Assembly: GCF_002743055.1 (NCBI RefSeq)
Contig: NZ_PDYM01000007.1
Span: forward strand, 44,258-108,257
Source of the DNA: Sporosarcina sp. P13
GTDB lineage: Bacteria > Bacillota > Bacilli > Bacillales_A > Planococcaceae
Reading direction: 5' to 3'
DNA length: 64,000 bases
Part shown: positions 27,309-36,306 of the stretch, one piece after another
Position numbering within the stretch: position 1 is the stretch's first letter
Layout: each line of letters starts with the position of its first letter
Program-made: the position numbers and the translations under genes
The notes under the pieces: model-generated
Databases searched by the model: none
Seen by the model: only the letters and a program-made list of their open reading frames with translations
What the model was told of the DNA's origin: nothing

Positions 27309-28301
27309 ATGCGGCACTGGTTTCTATTGCCGATTAATTTAATTACACTGTTCTTCCTGTTTTTCGTTGTAGTTTCAGCCCAAAAAGACCCAACACACGA
27401 AGAAATTATGGAAGAACGAATGAACTACTATTTAAAATTCGAGAGCGTATTGGTTCCTTGGTACTATTTAGCTGCTGTCGATCAGTTTGAACGCAATATC
27501 CAACAAGTACGTAACGATATTCCGAATAAGGAAGGAATCATTGCACTTCAATTTACTAAAGACTATTGGGTAGGCAGGCTCAATCCAAATAAGGATGATA
27601 CATCACCCGAGTCTATTGCTTTTTTCGCAGGAAGTGGGCTGGACGGAAATGGGGATGGTTACGCTAATCCTGATGACGATGAGGATGTACTCTTTACGAT
27701 GGCTACTTTTTTAAGTGGATATGGAAAATCCGAAGAAGATTTCGTTTTGGCTTTACGGGATTACTATAAGCGTGAAGAAACCGTCAATCAAATTATTACC
27801 ATTGCAAATCTTTATAAACACTTCAACACGTTGGATTTGAATGAGCACGCTTTTCCTATTCCCGTAAGTCATAATTATAGTTATCAAGGTACTTGGGGAG
27901 ATAAGAGAGGATGGGGGGGCAGAAGAATACACGAAGGAACCGATTTATTTGCTTCATACGGAGTTCCTGTTCAGTCAACGTCTTACGGTGTTGTTGAAGA
28001 ATTGGGATGGAATGATTATGGGGGCTGGCGGGTAGGTATTCGCGATAACCATAATACGTACCATTATTTTGCTCATTTAGCATACTTTAATAAGAGCATA
28101 AAAGTAGGAGATATTATTGAACCTAGAACTATTATTGGCTATGTCGGTAATTCTGGCTATGGAAAGAAAGGTACTTCAGGTAAATTTCCTTCTCATCTTC
28201 ACTACGGCATGTATAAGGATAATGGACGGACAGAATGGGCTTTCGATCCATACCCCTCTCTCAGACTTTGGGAAAGACAAGACAAGGATGCTGGCCTTTA
28301 G
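27309..28301 (+). CDS. M23 family metallopeptidase (YunA-like), membrane-anchored
   Basis: A 330-residue exported protein. An N-terminal signal or anchor (residues 4-22) is followed by a helical region with the GLDGNGDGYANPDDDED stretch seen in YunA-type proteins. The LytM domain comes next, with Zn and catalytic residues in HEGTDLFA, HYFAH and HLHYGMY. Such enzymes cut peptidoglycan cross-bridges or stem peptides. GGGGG lies 7 bases before ATG 27309. A hairpin at 28363-28400 separates it from the converging queE. Confidence 0.9.
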   Translation: MRHWFLLPINLITLFFLFFVVVSAQKDPTHEEIMEERMNYYLKFESVLVPWYYLAAVDQFERNIQQVRNDIPNKEGIIALQFTKDYWVGRLNPNKDDTSPESIAFFAGSGLDGNGDGYANPDDDEDVLFTMATFLSGYGKSEEDFVLALRDYYKREETVNQIITIANLYKHFNTLDLNEHAFPIPVSHNYSYQGTWGDKRGWGGRRIHEGTDLFASYGVPVQSTSYGVVEELGWNDYGGWRVGIRDNHNTYHYFAHLAYFNKSIKVGDIIEPRTIIGYVGNSGYGKKGTSGKFPSHLHYGMYKDNGRTEWAFDPYPSLRLWERQDKDAGL

Positions 28302-28362
28302 AAATTTTTTGGAGGGGGAGTTACTGGTACGAAATACTAGAGGAAAGTGAAAGATTAAAGTT

Positions 28363-28400
28363 GCCAGTGAGAAAAACAAAAACAACCGTTTCTCACAGGC
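28363..28400. terminator. Hairpin between M23 peptidase gene and queE
   Basis: GCCAGTGAGAAA pairs with TTTCTCACAGGC. The T-run is weak, but the genes converge here, so a shared terminator is likely. Confidence 0.65.
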
Positions 28401-28424
28401 ACCTTTATAAAATGCTTTTTATGT

Positions 28425-29132
28425 TCAAACTCCGCGCTTATTACCCCAGACAAGCGTGTGCAACTGTGGCAACACTTTCGCATCATTCATAATGGGGGAA
28501 TGAATGGCAAGGTTGATGAGCCACTCGTATCGTTTCAACAATTTGGAAACAAGGTGGTCATCATCTGTTGTTGTACAGTCATCATTTCCAGTCTGTAGAA
28601 AGAAAGGGAACGACGGGTAACGAAGATGAACAAATTCAGCAAACCTGAAATCAATCTCATCGAAAATGACGATTTTTAAGCTAGCATTTGAGTCAATTAG
28701 CTTCGCCATGAAACTATCCAGTTTGCTGAAATCAGTACACATTCCAGAGCTAGGCGGTTTTGGGGACAGCGTAATGTCATCGATTTTCAATAGCCAATCC
28801 TGCCAAAAAGATGCCTGCGTTTCAATTGCAACTTTCCATTCTTGCTTATGGCATAATTCGATGAGTTCGCCAATGCCTTTATGAAGGGCAGGGTTACCAC
28901 CTGAAATGGTAACATGTGAAAAGGATTGTCCGCCAATGGAATGTAGGTCCGCAATAATTTCACTAGGCTGTTTTAATACACTGCTTCCCGTTCCGTCCCA
29001 AGTAAAGCTGGAATCGCACCATGCACATGAATAATCACAGCCTGCAGTCCTGACAAACATCGTTTTTTGCCCCATGACCGCGCCTTCTCCTTGAATTGTT
29101 GGTCCGAATACTTCCATTACAGGAATCTTCAT
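28425..29132 (-). CDS. queE: 7-carboxy-7-deazaguanine synthase (radical SAM)
   Basis: A 235-residue radical SAM enzyme that converts 6-carboxytetrahydropterin to 7-carboxy-7-deazaguanine in queuosine synthesis. The 4Fe-4S motif CDYSCAWCDSSFTWDG is a CxxxCxxC form as in Bacillus QueE, and VTISGGNPAL holds the SAM-binding GGxP-like stretch. The start is ATG 29132, behind AGGAGG. It overlaps the queD stop as ATGA, showing translational coupling; an upstream start would overlap queD needlessly. Last gene of the queCDE operon. Confidence 0.93.
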   Translation of the reverse strand: MKIPVMEVFGPTIQGEGAVMGQKTMFVRTAGCDYSCAWCDSSFTWDGTGSSVLKQPSEIIADLHSIGGQSFSHVTISGGNPALHKGIGELIELCHKQEWKVAIETQASFWQDWLLKIDDITLSPKPPSSGMCTDFSKLDSFMAKLIDSNASLKIVIFDEIDFRFAEFVHLRYPSFPFFLQTGNDDCTTTDDDHLVSKLLKRYEWLINLAIHSPIMNDAKVLPQLHTLVWGNKRGV

Positions 29133-29551
29133 AGCAATGCCTCCTGTGTTGGACGATAGATCACATAACTTGTCGGGGTTTCCCGAACGATGACTTGAAG
29201 GCAAATCGGTTGATTGCTTCTCGTCCGAAGAACATCTTGAATCGTTTTTCCAATCTGTTCAGCCAATCGCTCTGTCGTCGGGTAGTATTTATGAAATTCG
29301 GGATGTTCATTTAGCACAGAATGATCATATTTATCATGTATGAGGTTTTTAAGCTGTTTAAAATCAATTAAGAAACCGGTTGAATCAAGCTCATTTCCTA
29401 CAATAGTTACATTGATGTGATACGTATGACCATGCATCCGTTGGCACTTTCCGGCCTTTTCATCAGGGATGAAGTGGGCAGCGGAAAAATGCATGTCTTT
29501 GTTTAATTCAAAACAATAAGAATGGTGAACTTGCGGATAAAATTGTTGCAT
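29129..29551 (-). CDS. queD: 6-carboxy-5,6,7,8-tetrahydropterin synthase
   Basis: A 140-residue PTPS/QueD-family enzyme. Zinc ligands are His in MHFSAAHF and the HGHTYH pair, the catalytic Cys is in GKCQRMHGH, and further active-site residues are in YDHSVLNE and PTTERLA. It makes 6-carboxytetrahydropterin from dihydroneopterin triphosphate, the step before QueE. Its start abuts the queC stop at 29551 and its stop overlaps the queE start, so the three genes are tightly coupled. Confidence 0.94.
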   Translation of the reverse strand: MQQFYPQVHHSYCFELNKDMHFSAAHFIPDEKAGKCQRMHGHTYHINVTIVGNELDSTGFLIDFKQLKNLIHDKYDHSVLNEHPEFHKYYPTTERLAEQIGKTIQDVLRTRSNQPICLQVIVRETPTSYVIYRPTQEALL

Positions 29552-30216
29552 TATTTGCTAACACCTCCCGATTTCCGGGATAAATAAGTGGCAAGTCCCG
29601 CGTTCCGCAATTTGCATGCAGGACATTCTGTGCAACCTGTACTTGGAATTCCGTTATAGCAAGTAAGTGTTCTTTCCTGTACAAAGTCAAGCACATCAAG
29701 TTCATCTGCCAATTCCCACACTTCGGATTTATCAAGCCACATTAGCGGAGTATGGATGACGAAACGTTCATCCATTGCCAAATTCAGTGTGACATTCAAT
29801 GATTTGATAAAATTATCCCGACAATCAGGATACCCACTAAAATCTGTTTCACTTACCCCAGTAATGATGTGCTTTGCTCCTATAGCTTCTGCATAGACTG
29901 CTGCAAAAGATAGAAATAAATGATTTCTCCCGGGAACAAAAGTAGATGGCAGTTGCCCTTCCACTTCCTTTACTTGAATATTATCCCGTGTTAAGGCATT
30001 AGACGTTAGTTGGTTGATCAACTTCATATCCAACACTTTAAATGATACTCCGAGTTCTTTTGCGATTTGTTCGGCACACTGGATTTCTGCCAAATGACGT
30101 TGACCGTAATCAAACGTAACCGTGGCAACTTCGCGGAAATTTTTAATTGCCCAAAAAAGGCAAGTCGTACTATCCTGGCCGCCGCTAAATACGACAACCG
30201 CTTTTTCATTTTTCAT
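29551..30216 (-). CDS. queC: 7-cyano-7-deazaguanine synthase
   Basis: A 221-residue PP-loop enzyme. The ATP-binding SGGQDSTTC motif is near the N-terminus, and a four-Cys zinc site at the C-terminus includes [12 protein letters not shown]. It turns 7-carboxy-7-deazaguanine into preQ0 using ATP and ammonia. It is the first gene of queCDE and is led by a preQ1 riboswitch whose 3' end is the ribosome binding site, so translation should fall when preQ1 is abundant. QueF is not in the window. Confidence 0.95.
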   Translation of the reverse strand: MKNEKAVVVFSGGQDSTTCLFWAIKNFREVATVTFDYGQRHLAEIQCAEQIAKELGVSFKVLDMKLINQLTSNALTRDNIQVKEVEGQLPSTFVPGRNHLFLSFAAVYAEAIGAKHIITGVSETDFSGYPDCRDNFIKSLNVTLNLAMDERFVIHTPLMWLDKSEVWELADELDVLDFVQERTLTCYNGIPSTGCTECPACKLRNAGLATYLSRKSGGVSK

Positions 30217-30224
30217 GTTAACAG

Positions 30225-30261
30225 CTCCTTAGTTTTTTAGAGAGGGATTTCGCGAACCTCT
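30225..30261 (-). promoter_or_regulatory. preQ1-I riboswitch of the queCDE operon
   Basis: On the minus strand the leader reads AGAGGTTCGCG, then CCCTCT, an A-rich strand with AAAAAACTA, and AAGGAG. This is the class I preQ1 aptamer: stem 1 AGAGG/CCTCT and a pseudoknot of the tail with the loop. The tail AAGGAG is the queC Shine-Dalgarno, 8 bases before ATG, so ligand binding hides it. Confidence 0.95.
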
Positions 30262-30288
30262 TGTGAACAAAATTAATAATAGCATAGT

Positions 30289-30317
30289 TTAATAAACGAT
30301 AGTGTGAAAGGTATCAA
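30289..30317 (-). promoter_or_regulatory. Probable promoter of queCDE
   Basis: On the minus strand TTGATA (30317-30312) and TATTAA (30294-30289) are 17 bases apart, and lie about 30 bases ahead of the aptamer. Confidence 0.55.
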
Positions 30318-30439
30318 ACTTCTAACATTCTCGTTTGGTTAAACAAAGTCCTCTTAAACGGTTTTCAATAACAAAAAACTAGTATATGGCATAAAGGTTA
30401 AAGTAATAAGGACATTAATTTAATTTGGAGTGGAATATT

Positions 30440-30700
30440 ATGACGACTCCATGGATAAATGATGGGGAAATAGAACGGGGTGAAATCATGCGACTGACTA
30501 TATTTTAATTTACTGAAGCCTATGAACCATCTACATCCGATGACAGTAATGACGTAGTTCGTTCATATTCAGACTATGTTGGTAAAGGTTTATTTCAAAC
30601 CGATTGTAAACCTCATCAAGTCTTTATCCAGGATACTTTTTTAGCCATTTTGAAGGAAGGCACTTCAAGAGGAGGTAAAAACAGTAACCGTGCATGTAAA
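30440..30700 (+). pseudogene. Decayed small gene with an in-frame stop
   Basis: A frame from ATG 30440 (GGAG 9 bases upstream) encodes TTPWINDGEIERGEIMRL, meets TAA at 30506-30508, then continues without further stops with FTEAYEPSTSDD, VRSYSDYVGKGLFQTD and HQVFIQDTFLAILKEG up to a terminator near 30706. The coherent sequence on both sides of the TAA indicates a nonsense-mutated gene of about 85 codons. The family is not recognised. Confidence 0.45.
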
Positions 30701-30705
30701 TTTGT

Positions 30706-30732
30706 AGAGTATCCATTCGGGTGCTCTTTTTG
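30706..30732 (+). terminator. Terminator after the decayed small gene
   Basis: GAGTATCC pairs with GGGTGCTC (two G-T pairs) around ATTC, followed by TTTTTG. It is closely similar in design to the terminator after ald. Confidence 0.75.
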
Positions 30733-30798
30733 TCTATCAATTATTCAAAAATTTTGCTAAAAGATCAAAAAAGACTAGCAATTCAAAGAAAGGGGAGC

Positions 30799-30854
30799 TA
30801 TAATTCAAAACAGAACATCTTATTGATAATGATTTTCATTATCAATAAGATGTT
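30799..30854 (+). promoter_or_regulatory. Promoter -10 with Fur box inside a 41-base palindrome
   Basis: TATAAT at 30799-30804 is followed by GATAATGATTTTCATTATC, which differs from the Fur consensus only at its centre. The box is the core of a perfect inverted repeat: AACATCTTATTGATAATGA (30814-30832), TTT, and its complement (30836-30854). Fur with iron would block the start of the siderophore uptake operon. Confidence 0.9.
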
Positions 30855-30882
30855 TAATACAGGAAGAAAGAAGTGAATAGAT

Positions 30883-31884
30883 TTGGTTTCAAAATGGATT
30901 AGCAAGAAAGTACTGTTTTTAGTTGTAGCATTATTATCACTAGCTGTTTTGGCAGCAGGTTGTGGGAACTCGAATATGGAACCCAAACCAGATGCGAAAG
31001 ATAAGGAATCAACAGGGACAAGCACTGAAGAAAGCCGGACCATCACACATGCGATGGGGACTACGGAAATTAAAGGGACGCCGAAAAGGGTTGTGACACT
31101 TTATCAAGGAGCGAACGATGCGGCAGTTGCACTTGGCGTGAAGCCGGTGGGTATCGTTGAGTCTTGGGCAGAACAACCGGTGTATCAATATTTGAAAGAT
31201 GATTTAGGTGGTATACAAATAGTTGGGCAAGAAACGCAGCCGAACGTCGAGGAAATTTCTAAGTTGAAACCAGACTTAATCATTGCTTCTAAAGTTCGTC
31301 ACGAAGAAGTATATGAGCAACTTTCAGCAATTGCGCCTACTGTAGCACATGAAACCGTATATGCTTTTAAAGAAACTGTGGATCTAATGGGGCAAGCGCT
31401 AAATGAAGAGGATAAAGCAAAGAGAGTTATAGAAGATTGGGATCAGCGAGTAATTGATTTTAAAGAAAAGTTAAAAGTGAAAATGGGTGATGGGGCGCCG
31501 GAACATGTTTCTGTGTTGAATTTCAGAGCGGACCATGCGCGGATTTATTATACAGGTTTCGCCGGATCCATTTTAGCTGAACTAGGATTTAAAGGACCGA
31601 AAAACATGAAAAATGACGCTCAAGACATTATAAAACTAACAGATAAAGAGAGTATTACTGAAATGAATGCAGATGTGTTTTATATTTTCATGGATAAAAA
31701 TGATTCAGCGGTCGTAAAGAATTATGAAGAGTGGACAAGTCATCCATTATGGAAAAGTCTTGATGCTGTAAAAGCGGATCAAGTGTATGAGGTCGATGAA
31801 ATCGTTTGGAACCTTGGCGGTGGAGTCATTTCAGCTAATCATATGTTAGATGATATGTATGATCGATTCGGATTAGAAAAATAA
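30883..31884 (+). CDS. Iron-siderophore ABC transporter, substrate-binding lipoprotein
   Basis: A 333-residue periplasmic-binding-protein-fold protein of the FhuD/FecB type. The signal peptide ends in the lipobox LAAGC (Cys about 27), so it is lipid-anchored outside the membrane. Family blocks RVVTLYQGANDAAVALGVKPVG, NVEEISKLKPDLII and the C-terminal VYEVDEIVWNLGGG are present. The start codon is TTG 30883. It heads a five-gene operon behind a Fur box. The close relation to citrate/hydroxamate binders is a guess; the ligand is not proven. Confidence 0.92.
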   Translation: MVSKWISKKVLFLVVALLSLAVLAAGCGNSNMEPKPDAKDKESTGTSTEESRTITHAMGTTEIKGTPKRVVTLYQGANDAAVALGVKPVGIVESWAEQPVYQYLKDDLGGIQIVGQETQPNVEEISKLKPDLIIASKVRHEEVYEQLSAIAPTVAHETVYAFKETVDLMGQALNEEDKAKRVIEDWDQRVIDFKEKLKVKMGDGAPEHVSVLNFRADHARIYYTGFAGSILAELGFKGPKNMKNDAQDIIKLTDKESITEMNADVFYIFMDKNDSAVVKNYEEWTSHPLWKSLDAVKADQVYEVDEIVWNLGGGVISANHMLDDMYDRFGLEK

Positions 31885-31951
31885 AAATGAAAGGGGTGGG
31901 GTGACTTCCATCCCTTCCTCCCTTTATCAGAGTAAAGAAAGTAGGTATTAT

Positions 31952-32968
31952 ATGAGAAACTTATCATCTCATACACCTTTTAAACTAGTTGTTTTGATTG
32001 TTTCTGTTGTAGTTGTCAGTCTGTCATTTATGTTAAGTATCTCTTTAGGACAAAATTCAATTCCTTTCCACACCACTATAGAAGCACTTATTCATTTTGA
32101 TGCAACGAATACAGATCACATTATCGTTACAACTTCCAGATTGACTAGGGCCATTATTGCGACGGTTATAGGAGCCAATCTAGCTGTTGCGGGTGCACTT
32201 ATGCAAGCAATGACTAGAAATCCTCTGGCAGCACCAGATATTCTTGGTGTCAACGCAGGTGCGTTATTTTTTATCGTTCTCTCCGCCACCTTCTTTTCCG
32301 TCGATTCCTTACAGTCGTATATGTGGATTGCTTTTTTAGGGGCAGCCATTGCAGGAGTTTCGGTTTATTCCCTCGGTTCATTAGGCAAAGATGGATTGTC
32401 ACCCATCAAAATTATTTTGGCTGGCGCCGCGATTTCTGCACTTTTCATTTCTTTTACGCAAGGATTACTCGTAATAGATGAACAGCGAATACAGAGCATT
32501 TTGTTCTGGTTGGCTGGTTCCGTTTCAGGTAGAAGTCTAGATATGATAATGCCTGTTTTACCTTATATGCTGGTCGCTTTACTCATTGCATTATTCCTCG
32601 GTAAACCGGTAACCATTTTGCTGTCTGGTGAGGATGTTGCTAAAAGTTTAGGGCAACGAACGGTGTTGTTGAAAGTAATGATCGGTGCTGTTGTCATCGT
32701 TTTAGCAGGAAGTTCTGTCGCGGTAGCTGGTTCTATTGGATTTATTGGACTGATCGTCCCTCACTTAGTGAAGGGGATTGTAGGACCCGATTATCGTTGG
32801 ATCATTGTTTTAAGTGCGTTAATAGGTGCAAGTTTGCTCCTACTAGCGGATGTGGCAGCAAGATTTGTCATCGCGCCACAGGAAATGCCAATTGGAGTGA
32901 TGACCGCATTTATCGGAACGCCATTTTTCATCTACATTGCTCGGAAAGGGTTGGTGAAGAATGGGTAA
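31952..32968 (+). CDS. Iron-siderophore ABC transporter permease (FecCD type), first
   Basis: A membrane permease of about 338 residues with roughly nine helices. The motifs LTRAIIATVIGANLAVAGALMQAMTRNPLAAPDILGVNAGA and GFIGLIVPHLVKGIVG (read in parts) are typical of BtuC/FecCD and include the loop that docks the ATPase. ATG 31952 has GTAGG upstream. A GTG at 31901 with an AAGGGG site would add 17 residues and cannot be excluded. It overlaps the next permease gene by 8 bases. Confidence 0.9.
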   Translation: MRNLSSHTPFKLVVLIVSVVVVSLSFMLSISLGQNSIPFHTTIEALIHFDATNTDHIIVTTSRLTRAIIATVIGANLAVAGALMQAMTRNPLAAPDILGVNAGALFFIVLSATFFSVDSLQSYMWIAFLGAAIAGVSVYSLGSLGKDGLSPIKIILAGAAISALFISFTQGLLVIDEQRIQSILFWLAGSVSGRSLDMIMPVLPYMLVALLIALFLGKPVTILLSGEDVAKSLGQRTVLLKVMIGAVVIVLAGSSVAVAGSIGFIGLIVPHLVKGIVGPDYRWIIVLSALIGASLLLLADVAARFVIAPQEMPIGVMTAFIGTPFFIYIARKGLVKNG

Positions 32969-33995
32969 GCACATCACGTTTAAAAATAAATCAGAAACGT
33001 ATTCATTTCAAATCCATTCGAAAACGATTGGTACCGTGATCATACTAGGCTGTTTATCTATAGCCATTCTTATTATAAGTCTGTCTATAGGTAGTAGTTT
33101 TATCAGTCCCTGGACCATAATAAAGGATCTAATCGGTGTTGTAGAGCCTGATTTTATACTCAATCAATTAAGACTTCCTAGAGTCTTGCTTGCATTTATG
33201 GTAGGTGCAGCTTTAGGTGTAGCGGGTGCTATTTTACAGGCCATTATTAGAAATCCATTGGCATCACCCGATATCATCGGTATAACTGCAGGTGCTTCAG
33301 CCGGTGCGATTATTTTCATCGTAGTTTTCTTAGGAACAATAAGTGTAGCCTTCATGCCATTGGCAGCTATTTTTGGGGCGTTACTCGTTGCATCTGTTAT
33401 TTATCTGTTGGCATGGAATAATGGCGTCACACCTATTCGTTTAGTATTAATCGGCATCGGTGTGGCGGCGGCAATGAAAGCGATTGTAATGATGATGATT
33501 GTGTTAAGTAATACAGCTGTCACAACAAAAGCGTATCTTTGGTTAACCGGAAGTTTATACGGTTCCAATTGGGGACATGTGTTTGCAATGCTTCCATTTA
33601 TACTTATATTTATACCGTTAACATGTATTCTAGCGCGTTCTGTCAGTGCAAAAGAATTAGGAGATGATATTGCGGTCGGGCTTGGAGTGAAAGTTCAATC
33701 TAGACGCTTTACACTTTTACTTATCAGTGTAGCCTTAGCGGGTTCTGCTGCTGCATTTGCGGGCGGTATAGAATTTGTTGGATTAATTGCACCACATATT
33801 GGCAGGATGCTCATTGGACGTTCGTTTGCTGCGTTAATCCCTGTATCCGCATTGATCGGTGGAATGATCGTCGTATTAGCTGATCTAGTAGCTAGAACTG
33901 CGTTTTTGCCACTAGATATTCCAGCCGGTGTATTTACAGCGGCAATCGGGGCTCCGTTTTTCATATATCTATTGTTTAGAAATCGAAATATATAA
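32961..33995 (+). CDS. Iron-siderophore ABC transporter permease (FecCD type), second
   Basis: A 344-residue partner permease with [38 protein letters not shown] and [16 protein letters not shown]. Together the two permeases form the heterodimeric channel for the ferric siderophore. Its start overlaps the previous gene by 8 bases and its stop overlaps a possible ATG of the ATPase gene (TAATG), so the whole set is translationally linked. Confidence 0.92.
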   Translation: MGKHITFKNKSETYSFQIHSKTIGTVIILGCLSIAILIISLSIGSSFISPWTIIKDLIGVVEPDFILNQLRLPRVLLAFMVGAALGVAGAILQAIIRNPLASPDIIGITAGASAGAIIFIVVFLGTISVAFMPLAAIFGALLVASVIYLLAWNNGVTPIRLVLIGIGVAAAMKAIVMMMIVLSNTAVTTKAYLWLTGSLYGSNWGHVFAMLPFILIFIPLTCILARSVSAKELGDDIAVGLGVKVQSRRFTLLLISVALAGSAAAFAGGIEFVGLIAPHIGRMLIGRSFAALIPVSALIGGMIVVLADLVARTAFLPLDIPAGVFTAAIGAPFFIYLLFRNRNI

Positions 33996-34018
33996 TGAAA
34001 GGAGTAGAGAAAATAAGT

Positions 34019-34804
34019 ATGTTAGAAGCGAATTCCTTAACATTAGGTTATGGTGATACGAAAATTATTGAGGATTTACAGTTGACGATACCTGAAGGAG
34101 AAATCACAGTTTTTGTTGGGGCAAATGGCTGTGGAAAGTCCACATTATTACGATCCCTAGCACGTCTTATTAAACCACAAGTTGGCGGAATTGTTTTAGA
34201 CGGAGAGCAATTGAGAAGATACTCTACTAAAGAAGTCGCAAAAAAACTGGCCATACTTCCTCAAACCCCACTTGCACCAGAAGGTCTGACGGTGTTGCAA
34301 CTAGTAAAGCAAGGAAGATACCCTCATCAGAGTTGGATAAAACAATGGTCAAATGAAGATGAGGCAATAGTAGATCGTGTGCTGGAATTAACGAACATGA
34401 AGGACTTCGCAGAAAGAACAGTAGATTCCTTGTCAGGTGGCCAAAGGCAACGTGCTTGGATTGCTATGACACTTGCACAAAAAACAAACATCATATTATT
34501 AGATGAGCCTACGACGTATTTAGATTTAGCACATCAAATCGAAATTTTGGATCTGCTTTTTGAGTTAAATGAAATAGAAAATAGAACGGTTGTTATGGTA
34601 CTTCACGATCTCAACCTAGCATGTCGTTACGCCCATCATATCGTAGCGATTTGTGATAAAAATATTTATGCACAAGGTAAGCCAGAAGATATTATTACAC
34701 CTCAAATGGTCAATGACGTATTTTCAATGAGTTGCGAAATTGGCAAAGACCCGCTATTTGGCACACCTTTATGTATTCCGTATGGCAAAGGAAGAAAAAT
34801 ATAG
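34019..34804 (+). CDS. Iron-siderophore ABC transporter ATPase (FecE/FhuC type)
   Basis: An ATPase of about 261 residues with Walker [10 protein letters not shown], the Q-loop in LPQTPLAP, the signature LSGGQRQR, Walker [15 protein letters not shown] and the switch His in VLHDLN. It powers the FecCD-type permeases. I prefer ATG 34019, since the product then begins [13 protein letters not shown] like its relatives. ATG 33995, which overlaps the preceding stop, adds eight residues and is possible. An AAAGGAG lies between them. Confidence 0.93.
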   Translation: MLEANSLTLGYGDTKIIEDLQLTIPEGEITVFVGANGCGKSTLLRSLARLIKPQVGGIVLDGEQLRRYSTKEVAKKLAILPQTPLAPEGLTVLQLVKQGRYPHQSWIKQWSNEDEAIVDRVLELTNMKDFAERTVDSLSGGQRQRAWIAMTLAQKTNIILLDEPTTYLDLAHQIEILDLLFELNEIENRTVVMVLHDLNLACRYAHHIVAICDKNIYAQGKPEDIITPQMVNDVFSMSCEIGKDPLFGTPLCIPYGKGRKI

Positions 34805-34821
34805 AGGAAGGAGTTTTTCAA

Positions 34822-35877
34822 ATGAAGTCTAAAGAGGTTTTTGATGTCACCGTTATAGGTGGTGGACCTGCGGGATTATTTTCTGCATTTTATAGCGGTT
34901 GTCGTGAGATGAAGATTAAATTAATCGAGTATCATTCATTTCTAGGGGGTAAATTAAACGTCTATCCTGAAAAGATGGTTTGGGATGTAGGTGGGGTTGT
35001 TCCTTCACCTGCTCATCAATTAGTTGAACATCTGGTGGGACAGGCAAAAACATTTCAACCAGAGATTGTACTCGATACAAAAGTCACCTCCATTTCAAAA
35101 GGTGAGGATGGTATTTTTACCGTACATACACAAACGGGCAAAGAACATTATTCTAAAACAATCATATTGGCAATTGGTGGGGGAATATTGAAACCTACAC
35201 GTCTAGAAATTGATGGGGCAGAACGTTTTGAAGTGACTAATTTACATTATACAGTAAAGTCATTAACGCAATTCAAGGAAAAACGAGTATTAATATCCGG
35301 TGGCGGAAACGCTGCGATTGATTGGGCCAACGAATTGGAGTCTATCGCCGATCAAGTATACTTGACTTACCGTAAAGACTCATTAAAAGGCCATGAATCA
35401 GAAGTATCTAAATTACAAAATAGTACGGTGCACTGCTTATTAAATACAACGATTGAAAAGTTAGTTGCTTCATCAGACCATGTAACGATACGACAAGTAA
35501 TACTACGGGACGAAGATCAAGAAGAAAACATTTACGTCGACGTAGATGAGGTGATTATTAATCACGGATTTGAAAGAGAACGAGAATTAATTGAAAATAG
35601 TCCGATACCAATCGAAATGGCCTCTGATATTACAGTAGCGGGTAATGCAATGGGGGAAACTTCTGTGGAAGGTTTGTTTGCGGCAGGTGATATTTTGGAA
35701 CACGATGGAAAACTGCGTCTCATTGCAGGTGCCTTTACAGATGCAGCAACTGCAGTCAATCGGGCGAAATTGTATATTGCACCCGATGCCAGTTCACGTG
35801 GTATCGTTTCCACACATAATGATCTGTTTAAAGAGAAGAATAGGGAAGTTCTTAAACGTATGCAGTACAGTGAGTGA
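34822..35877 (+). CDS. Ferredoxin/flavodoxin--NADP+ reductase-like flavoprotein (YumC-type)
   Basis: A 351-residue FAD/NAD(P)-binding protein of the thioredoxin-reductase-like class but without a CxxC. The FAD motif GGGPAGLFSAFYSG is near the N-terminus, the NADP motif GGGNAAIDWANEL is in the middle and GLFAAGDILEHDG is near the C-terminus. Such proteins act as ferredoxin-NADP reductases. At the end of a Fur-regulated uptake operon it most likely supplies electrons to free iron from the siderophore (inference). AGGAAGGAG precedes ATG 34822. The gene starts 17 bases after the ATPase stop. Confidence 0.88.
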   Translation: MKSKEVFDVTVIGGGPAGLFSAFYSGCREMKIKLIEYHSFLGGKLNVYPEKMVWDVGGVVPSPAHQLVEHLVGQAKTFQPEIVLDTKVTSISKGEDGIFTVHTQTGKEHYSKTIILAIGGGILKPTRLEIDGAERFEVTNLHYTVKSLTQFKEKRVLISGGGNAAIDWANELESIADQVYLTYRKDSLKGHESEVSKLQNSTVHCLLNTTIEKLVASSDHVTIRQVILRDEDQEENIYVDVDEVIINHGFERERELIENSPIPIEMASDITVAGNAMGETSVEGLFAAGDILEHDGKLRLIAGAFTDAATAVNRAKLYIAPDASSRGIVSTHNDLFKEKNREVLKRMQYSE

Positions 35878-35892
35878 GTTCTGTGTGTGAAA

Positions 35893-35951
35893 TGAAGCGA
35901 TTACGAAAAGTATAAATCAAGAAACTTGTAAACGCATGGTTTATGGCTTTT
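35893..35951. repeat. Dispersed intergenic repeat, copy 2
   Basis: This copy shares ATTACGAAAAGTATAAATCA and, after a short variable part, GTTTATGGCTTTT with copy 1 at 27116-27176. It lies just after the siderophore operon. Confidence 0.65.
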
Positions 35952-35967
35952 GTAAGGGCCATTAGGC

Positions 35968-35996
35968 GATCATTTTAAGAATTGTCTTGGAACTTG
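35968..35996. repeat. GGTACC-palindrome family, half copy
   Basis: TAAGAATTGTCTTGGAACTTGGT matches the right arm of the dispersed palindromes at 40677, 45356, 50663, 52297 and 54224. The left arm is missing. Confidence 0.5.
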
Positions 35997-36015
35997 GTGG
36001 CTTTAATTTAAAAAT

Positions 36016-36072
36016 AAAAAATCGCGTGAAATCAAAGTTATAAGAACCTTGGTTTCATGCGATTTTAGTTTT
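36016..36072. terminator. Hairpin related to the one at 42486
   Basis: ATCGCGTGAAATCAAAG pairs with CTTGGTTTCATGCGAT and is followed by a T-rich tail. A similar stem stands at 42486-42535 in front of the carbonic anhydrase/oxygenase locus, supporting a duplicated segment. Confidence 0.65.
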
Positions 36073-36157
36073 GTTCCTTGTGGCATACAGGAAAAGAAAG
36101 ACGGACATAGAGGAGCTAGTCATTTGTACGATAGATCAGATTATTTGGAATTATCTG

Positions 36158-36186
36158 TTGACCGGGAGTTTAGTTTTCTTTACAAT
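36158..36186 (+). promoter_or_regulatory. Promoter of the oxygenase gene relic
   Basis: TTGACC and TACAAT lie 17 bases apart. The surrounding sequence from about 36113 on is similar to the promoter region of the carotenoid oxygenase gene (TTGACT/TACAAT at 43646-43674). Confidence 0.75.
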
Positions 36187-36306
36187 GTGAATAACATCTA
36201 AGAAAGGCAATATTGTATATGAAATGCATATGGAAGCGTGAAAGTTAGGTGAACAGATTAAACTAAGCTTTTTGTTAAAAAATTTAAATGTAGAAAGGAA
36301 GGATAA

